Part shown: in pieces, positions 15,266 to 22,493 of the stretch | Layout: the number at the start of each line of letters is the position of its first letter | How positions within the stretch are numbered: position 1 is the stretch's first letter | Virus record (IMG/VR): IMGVR_UViG_3300046007_008960 | Span: 1 to 24,758 of that record | Length of the DNA: 24,758 nt | Direction: 5' to 3' (one strand) | Source of the DNA: a virus | The notes under the pieces: generated by a model | What the model was told of the DNA's origin: nothing | Databases searched by the model: none | What the model saw: only the letters and a program-made list of their open reading frames with translations | Translations under genes and position numbers: made by a program

Positions 15266-16728
15266 TGCCTTGGAAAGATAGTCCAGCATCTGCCGATCCA
15301 AACATTATAAGAAATAATGTTACTTGGTCTGTAACAAGGTCTGGTGGTGGGACGGTCGATGAAAATTTTATCATGGATTTAAACAGATCCACAGGATCAT
15401 ATATTCTCTATAGAAGAAATGCTTTAACGGGTGCAGAAATTCCTGTTATTACCTCGGACAAAATAGGTGGTCAATATAGAATTAATTTAGAACAAGGATC
15501 TGGCGGTTCTTATGTTCCTAATGGAGTTGCACCATCTGATTATGCTAATTTAACTCAGACAAGACTAGCACAAATTGCAAATAATCAAAGAAAAGATTGG
15601 TATCAACAAAATGGACCAATAACAGCTGCAAATTTAGGAATTCCTGGATTTAATAACACAGCAAATGCAAATCCCGTCGATCCAAACAATCCAATTGGTA
15701 CAAGTGGACAGGGAGGAGGTGGACAAACACAACCTGGAGCAGCGGCTCAAACTGGTGCTACAGGAACAGTAACAAATACACAAGCAAGTGCATCTATTGC
15801 AGAATATGCAGGAGTTGCGGCAAGATCAGAATATCAAAATCTTTACTATCCAATAGACATTAGAACAACAAAACAAGACTATATTCTTTTTAGACAAAAG
15901 GCATACACTGGAACTTCATTACAAAGAATATCAGGAACCCAAACTTTTGGAAATGTTGACGGAAGAAGAAGATCTGCTCCTCTTAACGAAAGATCTCTCG
16001 GTAGTGTTGTTCTGCCTGTTCAACCATCAATCAATGATGTAAATGCCGTTACTTGGGGTGATGACCGTCTCAACCCAATAAAATCAGCTTTAGCTGGATC
16101 ATCATTTAATGCAATGAATACAGGTTCTTTCACTCCAGCAGGTGGAGCTTTAGTTGATGATGCTGCTGCAGCTGCTGAGATTTTCAAGTCAAATTCTAGC
16201 GTTGGAAATGCGTTGAGAATGTATTTTGCTGGTCAGGCAGTAAATGCAGAAAACTTATTAGCAAGAACTTCAGGTGCTGTTCTCAATCCAAACTTAGAAT
16301 TGCTTTTCAGTGGTCCAACTCTTAGACCATTTACATTTACATTTCAATTATCTCCAAGAGATAAAGACGAAGCAATAATGGTTAAAAAAATTATTAGATA
16401 TTTCAAACAAGGAATGGCAGTCAAAAGGGGGGACAGAAATTTATTTCTAAAAGCTCCTAATGTATTTGATATTAATTACATATTTGGACCTACACAAAGA
16501 GATCATAACTCGTTAAATAGAATAAAAACATGTGCTCTCCAAAGTTGTGGCGTTGATTATACACCAAATGGAACATATATGACTTTTGGATCCGAAGATA
16601 GTGGAGATGACGGCACAATGGTTACATATAGTTTAACATTACAATTTACAGAGTTAGAACCAGTTTACTCTGATGATTACAATGCAATCGATGGTCAATC
16701 AAACGATTCCGCTGGTATAGGATACTAA
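15265..16728 (+). CDS. 48: gp48-like baseplate tail-tube cap (487 aa)
   Basis: The C-terminal half is a clear T4 gp48-type tube-cap region: VLNPNLELLFSGPTLRPFTF, FQLSPRDKDEAIMVKKIIRY, FKQGMAVKRG, LFLKAPNVFDINYIFG, LNRIKTCALQSCGVDYTPNG and TYSLTLQFTELEPVYSDDY. The N-terminal half (1-240) is longer than in T4 gp48 (about 364 residues) and includes a Gly/Ala/Thr/Gln-rich linker (139-180), so the protein has an expanded N-terminal extension. gp48 caps the baseplate and, with gp54, starts tube polymerisation. It follows the 212-residue gene with TAATG overlap, and gp53 starts one base after its stop. Confidence 0.9.
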   Translation: MPWKDSPASADPNIIRNNVTWSVTRSGGGTVDENFIMDLNRSTGSYILYRRNALTGAEIPVITSDKIGGQYRINLEQGSGGSYVPNGVAPSDYANLTQTRLAQIANNQRKDWYQQNGPITAANLGIPGFNNTANANPVDPNNPIGTSGQGGGGQTQPGAAAQTGATGTVTNTQASASIAEYAGVAARSEYQNLYYPIDIRTTKQDYILFRQKAYTGTSLQRISGTQTFGNVDGRRRSAPLNERSLGSVVLPVQPSINDVNAVTWGDDRLNPIKSALAGSSFNAMNTGSFTPAGGALVDDAAAAAEIFKSNSSVGNALRMYFAGQAVNAENLLARTSGAVLNPNLELLFSGPTLRPFTFTFQLSPRDKDEAIMVKKIIRYFKQGMAVKRGDRNLFLKAPNVFDINYIFGPTQRDHNSLNRIKTCALQSCGVDYTPNGTYMTFGSEDSGDDGTMVTYSLTLQFTELEPVYSDDYNAIDGQSNDSAGIGY

Positions 16729-16729
16729 A

Positions 16730-17398
16730 ATGTCTTCATATTTTCGCAACATCCCAGATTTTGAATATGTTAATAGATTGAAAGAATCTAATAGTCTTCA
16801 AGATTATGTGGTTTCAAAAAATCTCTTTAAAAGAGCAAAGTTACGCGAAGATATATTTGGAGATTTATCATTTTTTACCAAATACAGTATTGTTGGCGAT
16901 GAAAGACCAGATGAATTGGCATACAAATTCTATAACGACGCAACTTTAGATTGGGTTATTTTAATTTCGAACAATATTATTAACGTTCAATCTGAGTGGC
17001 CATTATCACAAACAGCTTTTGATAAGCATTTATTGCGTAAGTATAAGTCTTATTCTAATTTTTCAGCGGTTCATCATTATGAAACCGTACAAGTCCAAAA
17101 CAGTTCTGGATACACTATTGTCCCTGCAGGATTAGAAGTTCCATCAAATTATAGTGTGTCTTTTTATGATTATGGGTTGGATACCCAGATTACTAGAACA
17201 AATATTACGACCTCAATTACAAACTATGTTTATGAAACACGTCTTGAAGAAAAGAAGAGAAACATTTTTATTTTAAAATCAAGATATCTAAACATTATTA
17301 TCAATGATCTTGAAGAATCTATGGAATATAAAAAAGGTTCTACTCAGTATGTAAGTAGAACCTTAAAGCGTGGAGATAATATTAGACTACTATCTTAA
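16730..17398 (+). CDS. 53: gp53-like baseplate wedge protein (222 aa)
   Basis: Matches the T4 gp53 wedge family: YFRNIPDFEYVNRLKE, KNLFKRAKLREDIFGDLSFF, TKYSIVGDERPDELAYKFYN and DATLDWVILISNNIINVQSE with WPLSQTAFDKHLLRKYKSY are the usual conserved stretches (the GDxRPxxLA...NDxxLDWxIL part is LysM-like). The length is close to T4 gp53 (about 196). gp53 locks the gp7/gp10/gp8/gp6 wedges together around the hub. It is the last gene of the plus-strand block; its TAA stop ends directly against the gp32 stop on the other strand. Confidence 0.93.
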   Translation: MSSYFRNIPDFEYVNRLKESNSLQDYVVSKNLFKRAKLREDIFGDLSFFTKYSIVGDERPDELAYKFYNDATLDWVILISNNIINVQSEWPLSQTAFDKHLLRKYKSYSNFSAVHHYETVQVQNSSGYTIVPAGLEVPSNYSVSFYDYGLDTQITRTNITTSITNYVYETRLEEKKRNIFILKSRYLNIIINDLEESMEYKKGSTQYVSRTLKRGDNIRLLS

Positions 17399-18349
17399 TC
17401 ATTCATCAACTAGACGTTGAAAATAACTCAGAGCATCATCTTCATCTTCATCGGAATCATTCGATGAGATTTTTGGAAGACTGGGAGCTGGAGTTTTACT
17501 ACGAGCATAAGACTCTTCCAGTTCTTCCATTACACGAGTTTCTTTTGAAGGAGTTTGAACATAGGATTCATATTCTTCCTCTTCTGTGACAGATTGCATA
17601 CGCGAACTGCCCTTAGTTCCAAGAACATAATCAAGACGCTTTTTCAGTTCATCATAGGACTTGAATTGATCAGGAGCAACAATTGCAGAAAGAGAATACT
17701 CCTTCTTCCAAATTGCTTCAAGAGCATCATCGTCATCTAGAAGAGCAGAAGAACGATCAAATTCTGATTTATCGTAGTTCCAGTATCCTTCAACCTTACG
17801 GATCTTCATGCGGAAGTTAGCACCAGTCCAAAAATCAAAAGGATTAATGGGCTCTTCATCTTCAAACTCAGGTTGCATAGCATTCAGAATCTTATCAAAG
17901 ATTTTTTTACCGAACTTGAAGAGAAAAACTTTACCTTCATTTTCAGGATGTGCAGGATCCTTAACAACATAGATGTTGCTGTAGTAATTCAGTTTACGCT
18001 TTTGCTTACGAACTGTTTCTTTATCCTTATCGCTTCCACTATTCCACAGTTCGCGGTTATATTCAGAGACAGGATCTTTTTGTCCAACCGTGGTCAGTGA
18101 GTTTTCAATGTACCAACCACCAGGTCCTTGAAATGCATGAGAATACATTTTTACCCAAGGGAGTTCTTCGCCATCAGGGGCGGGGAGAAAACGGATAACT
18201 GCGGAACCTACTCCCGCTTTATCCATTTCTGGTTTCCAGAAGCGTTCGTCACCACCACTAGAACCAGTGCTCATTTTCTCAACTTCTTTAACCAATTTTT
18301 CAGTCAGAGAACCAAGTTTGGACTGACTCTTAAGCTTATCAAAAGACAT
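17399..18349 (-). CDS. 32: gp32 single-stranded DNA-binding protein (316 aa)
   Basis: Clear T4 gp32 homologue. The N-terminus MSFDKLKSQSKL is the basic cooperative-binding segment. The core has GVGSAVIRFLPAPDGEELPW, VKMYSHAFQGPGGWYIENSL, KLNYYSNIYVVKDPAHPENE, KVFLFKFGKKIFDKILNAM and INPFDFWTGANFRMKIRKV (OB-fold). The C-terminus is acidic (SNDSDEDEDDALSYFQ), the protein-interaction tail. The T4 zinc site (His-x-Cys...Cys-x2-Cys) is not conserved: the chain contains no cysteine at all, with NSLTTVGQKDPVSEYN in the place of the cysteines. Function: coats ssDNA at the replication fork and interacts with gp59. A strong sigma70-type promoter lies just upstream (18395-18423), and AGGT is near the ATG. 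Its 3' end abuts gp53 with no gap. Confidence 0.96.
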   Translation of the reverse strand: MSFDKLKSQSKLGSLTEKLVKEVEKMSTGSSGGDERFWKPEMDKAGVGSAVIRFLPAPDGEELPWVKMYSHAFQGPGGWYIENSLTTVGQKDPVSEYNRELWNSGSDKDKETVRKQKRKLNYYSNIYVVKDPAHPENEGKVFLFKFGKKIFDKILNAMQPEFEDEEPINPFDFWTGANFRMKIRKVEGYWNYDKSEFDRSSALLDDDDALEAIWKKEYSLSAIVAPDQFKSYDELKKRLDYVLGTKGSSRMQSVTEEEEYESYVQTPSKETRVMEELEESYARSKTPAPSLPKISSNDSDEDEDDALSYFQRLVDE

Positions 18350-18394
18350 TTTTGTACCTCGGATTAATTGGATTTGGCTTTTGTGTACTTCGTT

Positions 18395-18423
18395 ATTCTA
18401 CAGGTCTGAACCTGTTAAGTCAA
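18395..18423 (-). promoter_or_regulatory. sigma70-type promoter for gp32 (TTGACT-17-TAGAAT)
   Basis: On the minus strand the -35 is TTGACT (18423-18418), the spacer is 17 bases, and the -10 is TAGAAT (18400-18395), each hexamer matching consensus at five of six positions. The expected start is near 18388, leaving about a 39-base leader to the gp32 ATG. The -10 overlaps the TAG stop of the DUF1825-like gene. The spacer contains ACAGGTTCAGACCTGT, a 6+4+6 inverted repeat. It would let host RNA polymerase make extra gp32 early, independent of the gp59 transcript. It is based on sequence match only. Confidence 0.65.
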
Positions 18424-18742
18424 TACGTTCTTTCATAACTTCAATAACTTTAGTCATGTTATTGAAGATAACATTCATATCAACATTAGGCGGAAGTCCC
18501 ATCATGATTGCCGAATCACGAACACGTTGTTTCATTTGTTTAGCTTCTTCATCATCAGATAAACTCAATCTTGTATAAAGAATTTTTTGTTTATCCAATA
18601 GTCTTTGAAGAACTGCTACATGCTCAAGTTTTTCCTCCTTACTCATTGAAGGAAACTTGAACACATTTTGATATATCTCTTCCTGAAGTTCTGTTATCTC
18701 AGACATCTCTGCCCGTACAACTTCAGAATCAAAAAAACTCAT
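18398..18742 (-). CDS. DUF1825-like small protein of cyanobacterial type (114 aa)
   Basis: The N-terminus MSFFDSEVVRAE and the later pattern (FPSMSKEEKLEHVAVLQRLL, then DKQKILYTRLSLSDDEEAKQ, then an MGLPPNVDMNVIFNNMTKVI segment and a Met/Lys-rich helix) resemble DUF1825, a cyanobacteria-specific family of similar length that begins FFDSEIVQ and has an RFELSDD core. Function of that family is unknown to me. The protein is mostly helical and has no cysteine. It lies between gp59 and gp32, with an ATGA overlap at gp59 and the gp32 promoter inside its last codons, so it is co-expressed with replication proteins. Alternative: an unrelated phage gp with chance similarity; the match is by eye. Confidence 0.6.
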   Translation of the reverse strand: MSFFDSEVVRAEMSEITELQEEIYQNVFKFPSMSKEEKLEHVAVLQRLLDKQKILYTRLSLSDDEEAKQMKQRVRDSAIMMGLPPNVDMNVIFNNMTKVIEVMKERIDLTGSDL

Positions 18743-19335
18743 ACTTCTCCTAAGATTACTTCTTTCAATATTTTACGATAACGAAATACATCAATATTTA
18801 GGAAGGGGTTATATTTTTTGATCTTTAAACTTACGGTTCCCCACACTGGGTCCAAAAGTTGCTTATCAAATCTATTCCCGAACAGGAATATTCTATCATA
18901 GATTACTAGGGTTTCAAGGCTAATTTTCCCGCTTAGGAACTTCTTAAGAACGGGTGGATGACCTTTGGAACAGTCAAAAACTTCTTCAAATTTATATTCT
19001 TGAAATAACTTTTCTGTTTCTTCTTTAAAAATATAAGATAATGACTGAATTCTTTTCTGCCATTGCTTATATCTTTCTTCCCCTTCTCTAATCATTTCAC
19101 CAATCCAAAGTGTTTCTGGATCTGGACACGATACAAAATTAGCAACAAAAAACTCTATTGCTTCATTGTCTCCCTTTTGGCGACTTATTCTTTCAAACCA
19201 ATATCTATCCTTCCTTTTATAAAAGGACTGCAGACTCGCATTGGTCTTACCACAATACTTGTGAAAATCGTATTTTTCCTTTGTAAAGTGATTTTTGATC
19301 GCCAAATAGGTTTTATATACTTCAAAAGGAACCAT
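18739..19335 (-). CDS. 59: gp59-like helicase loader (198 aa)
   Basis: Matches the T4 gp59 family (217 residues in T4). The visible order is: VYKTYLAIKNHFTKEKYDFH, KYCGKTNASLQSFYKRKDRY, WFERISRQKGDNEAIEFFVA, NFVSCPD, LWIGEMIREGEERYKQWQKR, FLSGKISLETLVIYDRIF and DPVWGTVSLKIKKYNPFLNI. It is all-helical, basic, and forms two domains in T4. It loads gp41 helicase onto gp32-coated fork DNA and coordinates leading and lagging strands. The same neighbourhood in T4 is 33-59-32, conserved here with one extra gene between 59 and 32. The ATG at 19335 lacks a clear Shine-Dalgarno; a 56-base leader with a perfect palindrome precedes it. Confidence 0.92.
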   Translation of the reverse strand: MVPFEVYKTYLAIKNHFTKEKYDFHKYCGKTNASLQSFYKRKDRYWFERISRQKGDNEAIEFFVANFVSCPDPETLWIGEMIREGEERYKQWQKRIQSLSYIFKEETEKLFQEYKFEEVFDCSKGHPPVLKKFLSGKISLETLVIYDRIFLFGNRFDKQLLDPVWGTVSLKIKKYNPFLNIDVFRYRKILKEVILGEV

Positions 19336-19365
19336 TTTAAAAAAGTAATATAGGGATTTTTTGCC

Positions 19366-19379
19366 GGGAAAATTTTCCC
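19366..19379. repeat. Perfect 14-base palindrome in the gp33-gp59 gap
   Basis: GGGAAAATTTTCCC lies in the 56-base gap between the end of gp33 and the start of gp59, and the flanking bases add to a G/C-rich run (CCGGG on the left, CCCCCC on the right on the plus strand). It could be an operator, a protein-binding site or an RNA stem (GGGAA-AATT-TTCCC). It is not a typical terminator, since no U-run follows on the minus strand. Confidence 0.6.
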
Positions 19380-19391
19380 CCCTAAAATGGA

Positions 19392-19649
19392 TTAAAAAAC
19401 CAATTTTGCACGAGAAGTCTTCTTAATAAAATTAAGTTGCATGGCTTCATACTTAATTTTTTCTTTGAGTGGTTTTGAAATAAGTTTAGGAACAGATTCT
19501 AAGTCAATATTATTATTTTCGCAAAAGTGAATAACTGCATCAATATAACTCATATCTGAATTGTATTGGACCAGTTTTTCAATTTCTTGTGCGAACCTGG
19601 AGGGGCAAAAGAACTTATTCTCTAATACCTTTTCTAATTCATTCTCCAT
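19392..19649 (-). CDS. 33: gp33-like late-transcription co-activator (85 aa)
   Basis: The middle (EIEKLVQYNSDMSYIDAVIH, then FCENNNIDLESVPKLISKPL, then KEKIKYEAMQLN) matches the T4 gp33 pattern of K-V/I-E...MSY-x-A-x-x-F-x-E-x-N-x-I...I-x-x-x-I/L-x-E/Y-x-A. In T4, gp33 (112 residues) bridges RNA polymerase core and the gp45 clamp and works with gp55 at TATAAATA promoters. The start at 19649 is an ATG overlapping the exonuclease stop by 11 bases; a longer frame with a TTG at 19673 is less likely. It is shorter than T4 gp33, which is common in cyanophages. The perfect late box before gp4 agrees with its presence. Confidence 0.85.
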   Translation of the reverse strand: MENELEKVLENKFFCPSRFAQEIEKLVQYNSDMSYIDAVIHFCENNNIDLESVPKLISKPLKEKIKYEAMQLNFIKKTSRAKLVF

Positions 19650-20319
19650 TGGGTTTAGTGTTGTGATATACAAATTCTTTGAGATAACGAACTAATAACT
19701 TAATATAATCCCCTTTGTTTCTTTTGTCAAATATTTTTACCTCTCCGCCTGGAGTTACCATAATAGTAATAAGTTTAACTGGAGGTATTTCTGTTAACTC
19801 ATAATAAGCAGCAGCATAAAAAGTTTCTTGAACGAAATAATTTTCAATCCATTCTTCAGGTTTAATTTTTTCAGAAGTCTTAAAGTCAATGACTGCTAAT
19901 TCTCCTTCATATTCAGCGATACAATCTACTCTACCAGCAAGTCCAAGGTATTCGGAGTAAAGTGTTCTTTCAATCGCATGAATATTATTTATCTTATCAA
20001 GATATGGCTTTGCATGATGAAACATGAACTTAGTTAGTGGTTGATAACTTTCCCAATTCAATTCTTTGTTCTCAAGATAATCCTGACAGACTTGGTGAAA
20101 ATCTGTACCTCTCGCAGTTGCTTTTTTAGTAATTGCATTTGCCTTTTCATCACCAACTCTCTTTCGCCATTCAATAAATGTTTGGCGGTTATAGAAAGAA
20201 GTTACGGAGGTAATTGATGGAACCCATTGCCCACTAGGCAATTCATAAAGACGGACTCCGTTTGTTTCTTTTTTATTGAGTTCAAGATCACCCAAATAAT
20301 TACAATGAATAAAACTCAT
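19639..20319 (-). CDS. PD-(D/E)XK exonuclease, MGME1/RecB-like (226 aa)
   Basis: The order of motifs fits the mitochondrial-genome-maintenance exonuclease/RecB nuclease superfamily: VPSITSVTSFYNRQTFIEW, RGTDFHQVCQDYL (H75), AIERTLYSEYLGLAGRVDCI (E117, D132), AVIDFKTSE (D145-x-K147) and QETFYAAAYY (Q164, Y168). These give the D...D-x-K plus QxxxY pattern needed for two-metal catalysis. It probably trims ssDNA or dsDNA ends in phage DNA processing or host DNA degradation. It sits between PhoH and gp33, overlapping both (ATGA; 11 bases). I recognise this gene as common near phoH in T4-like cyanophages. Substrate polarity cannot be seen from sequence. Confidence 0.85.
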   Translation of the reverse strand: MSFIHCNYLGDLELNKKETNGVRLYELPSGQWVPSITSVTSFYNRQTFIEWRKRVGDEKANAITKKATARGTDFHQVCQDYLENKELNWESYQPLTKFMFHHAKPYLDKINNIHAIERTLYSEYLGLAGRVDCIAEYEGELAVIDFKTSEKIKPEEWIENYFVQETFYAAAYYELTEIPPVKLITIMVTPGGEVKIFDKRNKGDYIKLLVRYLKEFVYHNTKPNGE

Positions 20320-21074
20320 AGATTTAATTCCATTTTTGCAATAATATATTCTTTAACGAGCCCAGAGCGAACGATATCTTCAGCACCAAATTCAATAATA
20401 TCAAATGAAGGCATCACACGAAGAATTTTCATAAAATCAATAATTCCATTACGCTCATTCGTTTTGATCAAGTCAGTCTGTGTTGCATCACCGCAGAACA
20501 TAATTTTAGAATTTTCACCAACACGAGTAATAATAGAATCGAGTTCGTGGAAGTTTAAGTTTTGGAATTCATCTACAATAATAATTGCATTATCAAGTGT
20601 AGTTCCTCGAATAAAAGAAGTAGACCAAAAACTAATAGTTCCTTGGGTTTTAAGATTTCCGTAAAGCATTTCAAAAGATGCTTCATCAGGCATCTCAAAC
20701 ATATACTTTACCATATTCTTATATGGAATTTGGTAAAGAGAAGACTTATCTTCATGATCCCCAGGAAGAAATCCAATTTCACGAGTTGCTACAAGAGATC
20801 TTACAATATAAATTTTTTCATATGGAGATCTTTCATCTAAGACATCTCTCAGAGCATTGTAAAAAGTGATGAAAGTTTTACCAGTACCTGCAGCTCCATA
20901 TGCAACTAGATTTTTTCCATCACTATAAGATTCAAATAATTTTTTTTGATTATCCGTGAGAGGATCAATGTCTAAAAGAAGATCCCAATTAATGGGTTTT
21001 TTACGTTTCATCTGCTTAACAGTCATACCAACCCCGATGGGTTGATCACCATTCCTTCTTTTACTTCTAGCCAT
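20316..21074 (-). CDS. phoH: PhoH-like P-loop ATPase (252 aa)
   Basis: It carries Walker A GAAGTGKT (60-67), a Walker B IIIVDEFQN (164-172), KIYIVRSLVATREIGFLPGD (PhoH-characteristic), FWSTSFIRGTTL and FCGDATQTDL, in the normal PhoH order. PhoH-like genes are frequent in marine phages. The function is not firmly known; the host protein is phosphate-starvation-inducible in E. coli and PhoH domains are linked to RNA metabolism. The N-terminus is basic (MARSKRRNG). It is downstream of the FmdB-like gene (5 bases between them) and overlaps the exonuclease by four bases, so PhoH-exonuclease-gp33 probably form one translational unit. Confidence 0.95.
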   Translation of the reverse strand: MARSKRRNGDQPIGVGMTVKQMKRKKPINWDLLLDIDPLTDNQKKLFESYSDGKNLVAYGAAGTGKTFITFYNALRDVLDERSPYEKIYIVRSLVATREIGFLPGDHEDKSSLYQIPYKNMVKYMFEMPDEASFEMLYGNLKTQGTISFWSTSFIRGTTLDNAIIIVDEFQNLNFHELDSIITRVGENSKIMFCGDATQTDLIKTNERNGIIDFMKILRVMPSFDIIEFGAEDIVRSGLVKEYIIAKMELNL

Positions 21075-21079
21075 AAAAT

Positions 21080-21322
21080 TTAGTAAGGTTTAATGTTTGA
21101 TCCTGGAGCTTGTGCTGCTTTTTTAATTACATCATTCCATCCAGGATTTTTTTGAATAAGTTTGGTTTGCCAGTCTCCGACTTCTCCGACACCAGCACAA
21201 CCCTGAGACCAGTCTTTATCCCATTCTGGGTTGTCTTTTCTCCACTGTTCATACTCCACCATAGGCATGTAGAGTTCTTTTGTTTCACCTGTTTTTTGAT
21301 TTTTAACTGGATATGTAGGCAT
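21080..21322 (-). CDS. Small FmdB-like protein, zinc ribbon absent (80 aa)
   Basis: Start at ATG 21322; an in-frame TTG at 21379 would overlap the carbamoyltransferase gene and is less likely. It begins MPTYPVKNQKTGETKELYMP, resembling the N-terminus of FmdB-type regulatory proteins and of small phage proteins found near phoH in T4-like cyanophages, but only one cysteine (in QGCAGVGEVGDW) is present, so there is no zinc ribbon. The C-terminal KNPGWNDVIKKAAQAPGSNI is basic. Role unknown. A TATAAATA box on the minus strand at 21345-21352 lies 23 bases from its ATG. Confidence 0.65.
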   Translation of the reverse strand: MPTYPVKNQKTGETKELYMPMVEYEQWRKDNPEWDKDWSQGCAGVGEVGDWQTKLIQKNPGWNDVIKKAAQAPGSNIKPY

Positions 21323-21344
21323 AAAATTCAATAATATGTAAGGA

Positions 21345-21352
21345 TATTTATA
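21345..21352 (-). promoter_or_regulatory. T4-type late promoter TATAAATA before the FmdB-like gene and phoH
   Basis: The minus strand reads a perfect TATAAATA whose 3' end is 23 bases from the ATG of the 80-residue gene. It overlaps the last codons of the carbamoyltransferase N-domain gene. A late transcript from here would cover the small gene, phoH, the exonuclease and possibly gp33. The 23-base spacing leaves a short leader of around 11 bases, tighter than the 32 bases seen at gp4. Confidence 0.55.
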
Positions 21353-22493
21353 GTTGTTCCCCGAGATATAAATGCTCAAGTTTTCTAATAGTCTTATCTC
21401 TAGTTAAATCCCACCACAAATATCTTGCGGCACCTAGAGAAAGACCACCATCATAAGCAATCGGATCTACAAAAAAATTAACATCAGGAAATGCTTTTAA
21501 GTAGTGATAGTTATTTACGCAATTTAAAAAATATCCTCCAGACAAAACAATATTCTTTGTGTTGCAGACGTTTAGACTCTTTTCTATAAGAAATATTGTA
21601 TGTTCTTTAGTCTCCTCCTGAAGTGTTTTTATAATATCTTTTTGCTCATCTAAAGATCTTTTATCAAAGTATTTTTCAGCAAAAAGTTCATAAACCAAAT
21701 TATTATGAGTTTTTCCGACTCCTCTATTATAAAAAAACCATTTTCCATACTTATCAGTTTTTTTACCATAAGAACTAAAACCCATAACTTTACCAGCATC
21801 AGTTTCTTTATTAAGTCCTAAGGCACGGGTAGCTAAACCAAAAAGACTACCACATCCTACAGAAGTAGAATAAGCATATTGTGCTACTTGGGGTTTTCCA
21901 GAATTTTCTGAGGTAACAGTTTCAATTTTAAAGTCACCTATTTGTTCTTTCCCATAACCATGATCTCCTCTTTGAGAAAAATGTTTAAATCTTTCTTGCA
22001 ATCCATTAGAATAGTCAAAAGAATAAATTGATTCAATCTCTCTAAAAGGTTCTCTGGTTATAAAATCATATCTATTTTCAAAAAAAGTTCCAACCCCATC
22101 AGAAACTAAACAAGCACATTCTTCAAATCCAGAAAAGAAAGCTGCATTAGATGCATGATAAAAATGATGATCATTTTCTCTATAAATTACTTTTTTCCAG
22201 TCAATATCGTTATCTTTAAATCCATTTAAAATGTCGAGTATGATTTCATAATCACTTCCAGCTGGATCTTTATAAGAAGCAAAAATAATATAATCAAGAA
22301 AATTAGTATGTTTTTTTATAGATTCATACTGATAAAATTTAGTAGGTTTTAATCCTTTTCTTCCAGGTCTAGGAAATTCATCATGATGTTTTATCTTACT
22401 TATTCTCTCATCCTCATGATAAAAAACAATTTCACCATCTTTAATTAAGGCACAAGATGAATCATGAGATATGTTAATTCCCAAAATGTACAT
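21348..22493 (-). CDS. Carbamoyltransferase N-terminal (Kae1-like) domain as a separate protein (381 aa)
   Basis: The sequence follows NodU/TobZ-type carbamoyltransferases up to the domain boundary: ILGINISHDSSCALIKDGEI at the start, HHFYHASNAAFFSG (H109, H110, H113: the metal site), CLVSDGVGTFFENRYDF, YSTSVGCGSLFGLATRALGL, GKVMGFSSYG, VLSGGYFLNCVNNY and DGGLSLGAARYLWW. It stops at HLYLGEQL, about where the Kae1-like domain normally joins the YrdC-like domain. The YrdC-like half is a separate gene immediately upstream, with TAATG one-base overlap. Single-chain members are around 500-600 residues; the two products add up to 578. The product would transfer a carbamoyl group to an acceptor hydroxyl. 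The acceptor is unknown. Confidence 0.85.
   Translation of the reverse strand: MYILGINISHDSSCALIKDGEIVFYHEDERISKIKHHDEFPRPGRKGLKPTKFYQYESIKKHTNFLDYIIFASYKDPAGSDYEIILDILNGFKDNDIDWKKVIYRENDHHFYHASNAAFFSGFEECACLVSDGVGTFFENRYDFITREPFREIESIYSFDYSNGLQERFKHFSQRGDHGYGKEQIGDFKIETVTSENSGKPQVAQYAYSTSVGCGSLFGLATRALGLNKETDAGKVMGFSSYGKKTDKYGKWFFYNRGVGKTHNNLVYELFAEKYFDKRSLDEQKDIIKTLQEETKEHTIFLIEKSLNVCNTKNIVLSGGYFLNCVNNYHYLKAFPDVNFFVDPIAYDGGLSLGAARYLWWDLTRDKTIRKLEHLYLGEQL

Noticed and set aside
18795-18801. CTAAATA on the minus strand inside gp59
   Set aside because: Internal to gp59 and not near a start codon; expected by chance in AT-rich DNA.
19366-19379. Palindrome considered as a rho-independent terminator for gp33
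   Set aside because: No run of U follows the stem on the minus strand, so only a regulatory or structural repeat was listed.
19650-19673. TTG-start extension of gp33
   Set aside because: The ATG at 19649 begins at the conserved part and overlaps the previous stop by only 11 bases.
21080-21322. Zinc-ribbon FmdB regulator
   Set aside because: The N-terminus is FmdB-like but the CxxC pairs are missing, so a zinc-binding regulator was not claimed.
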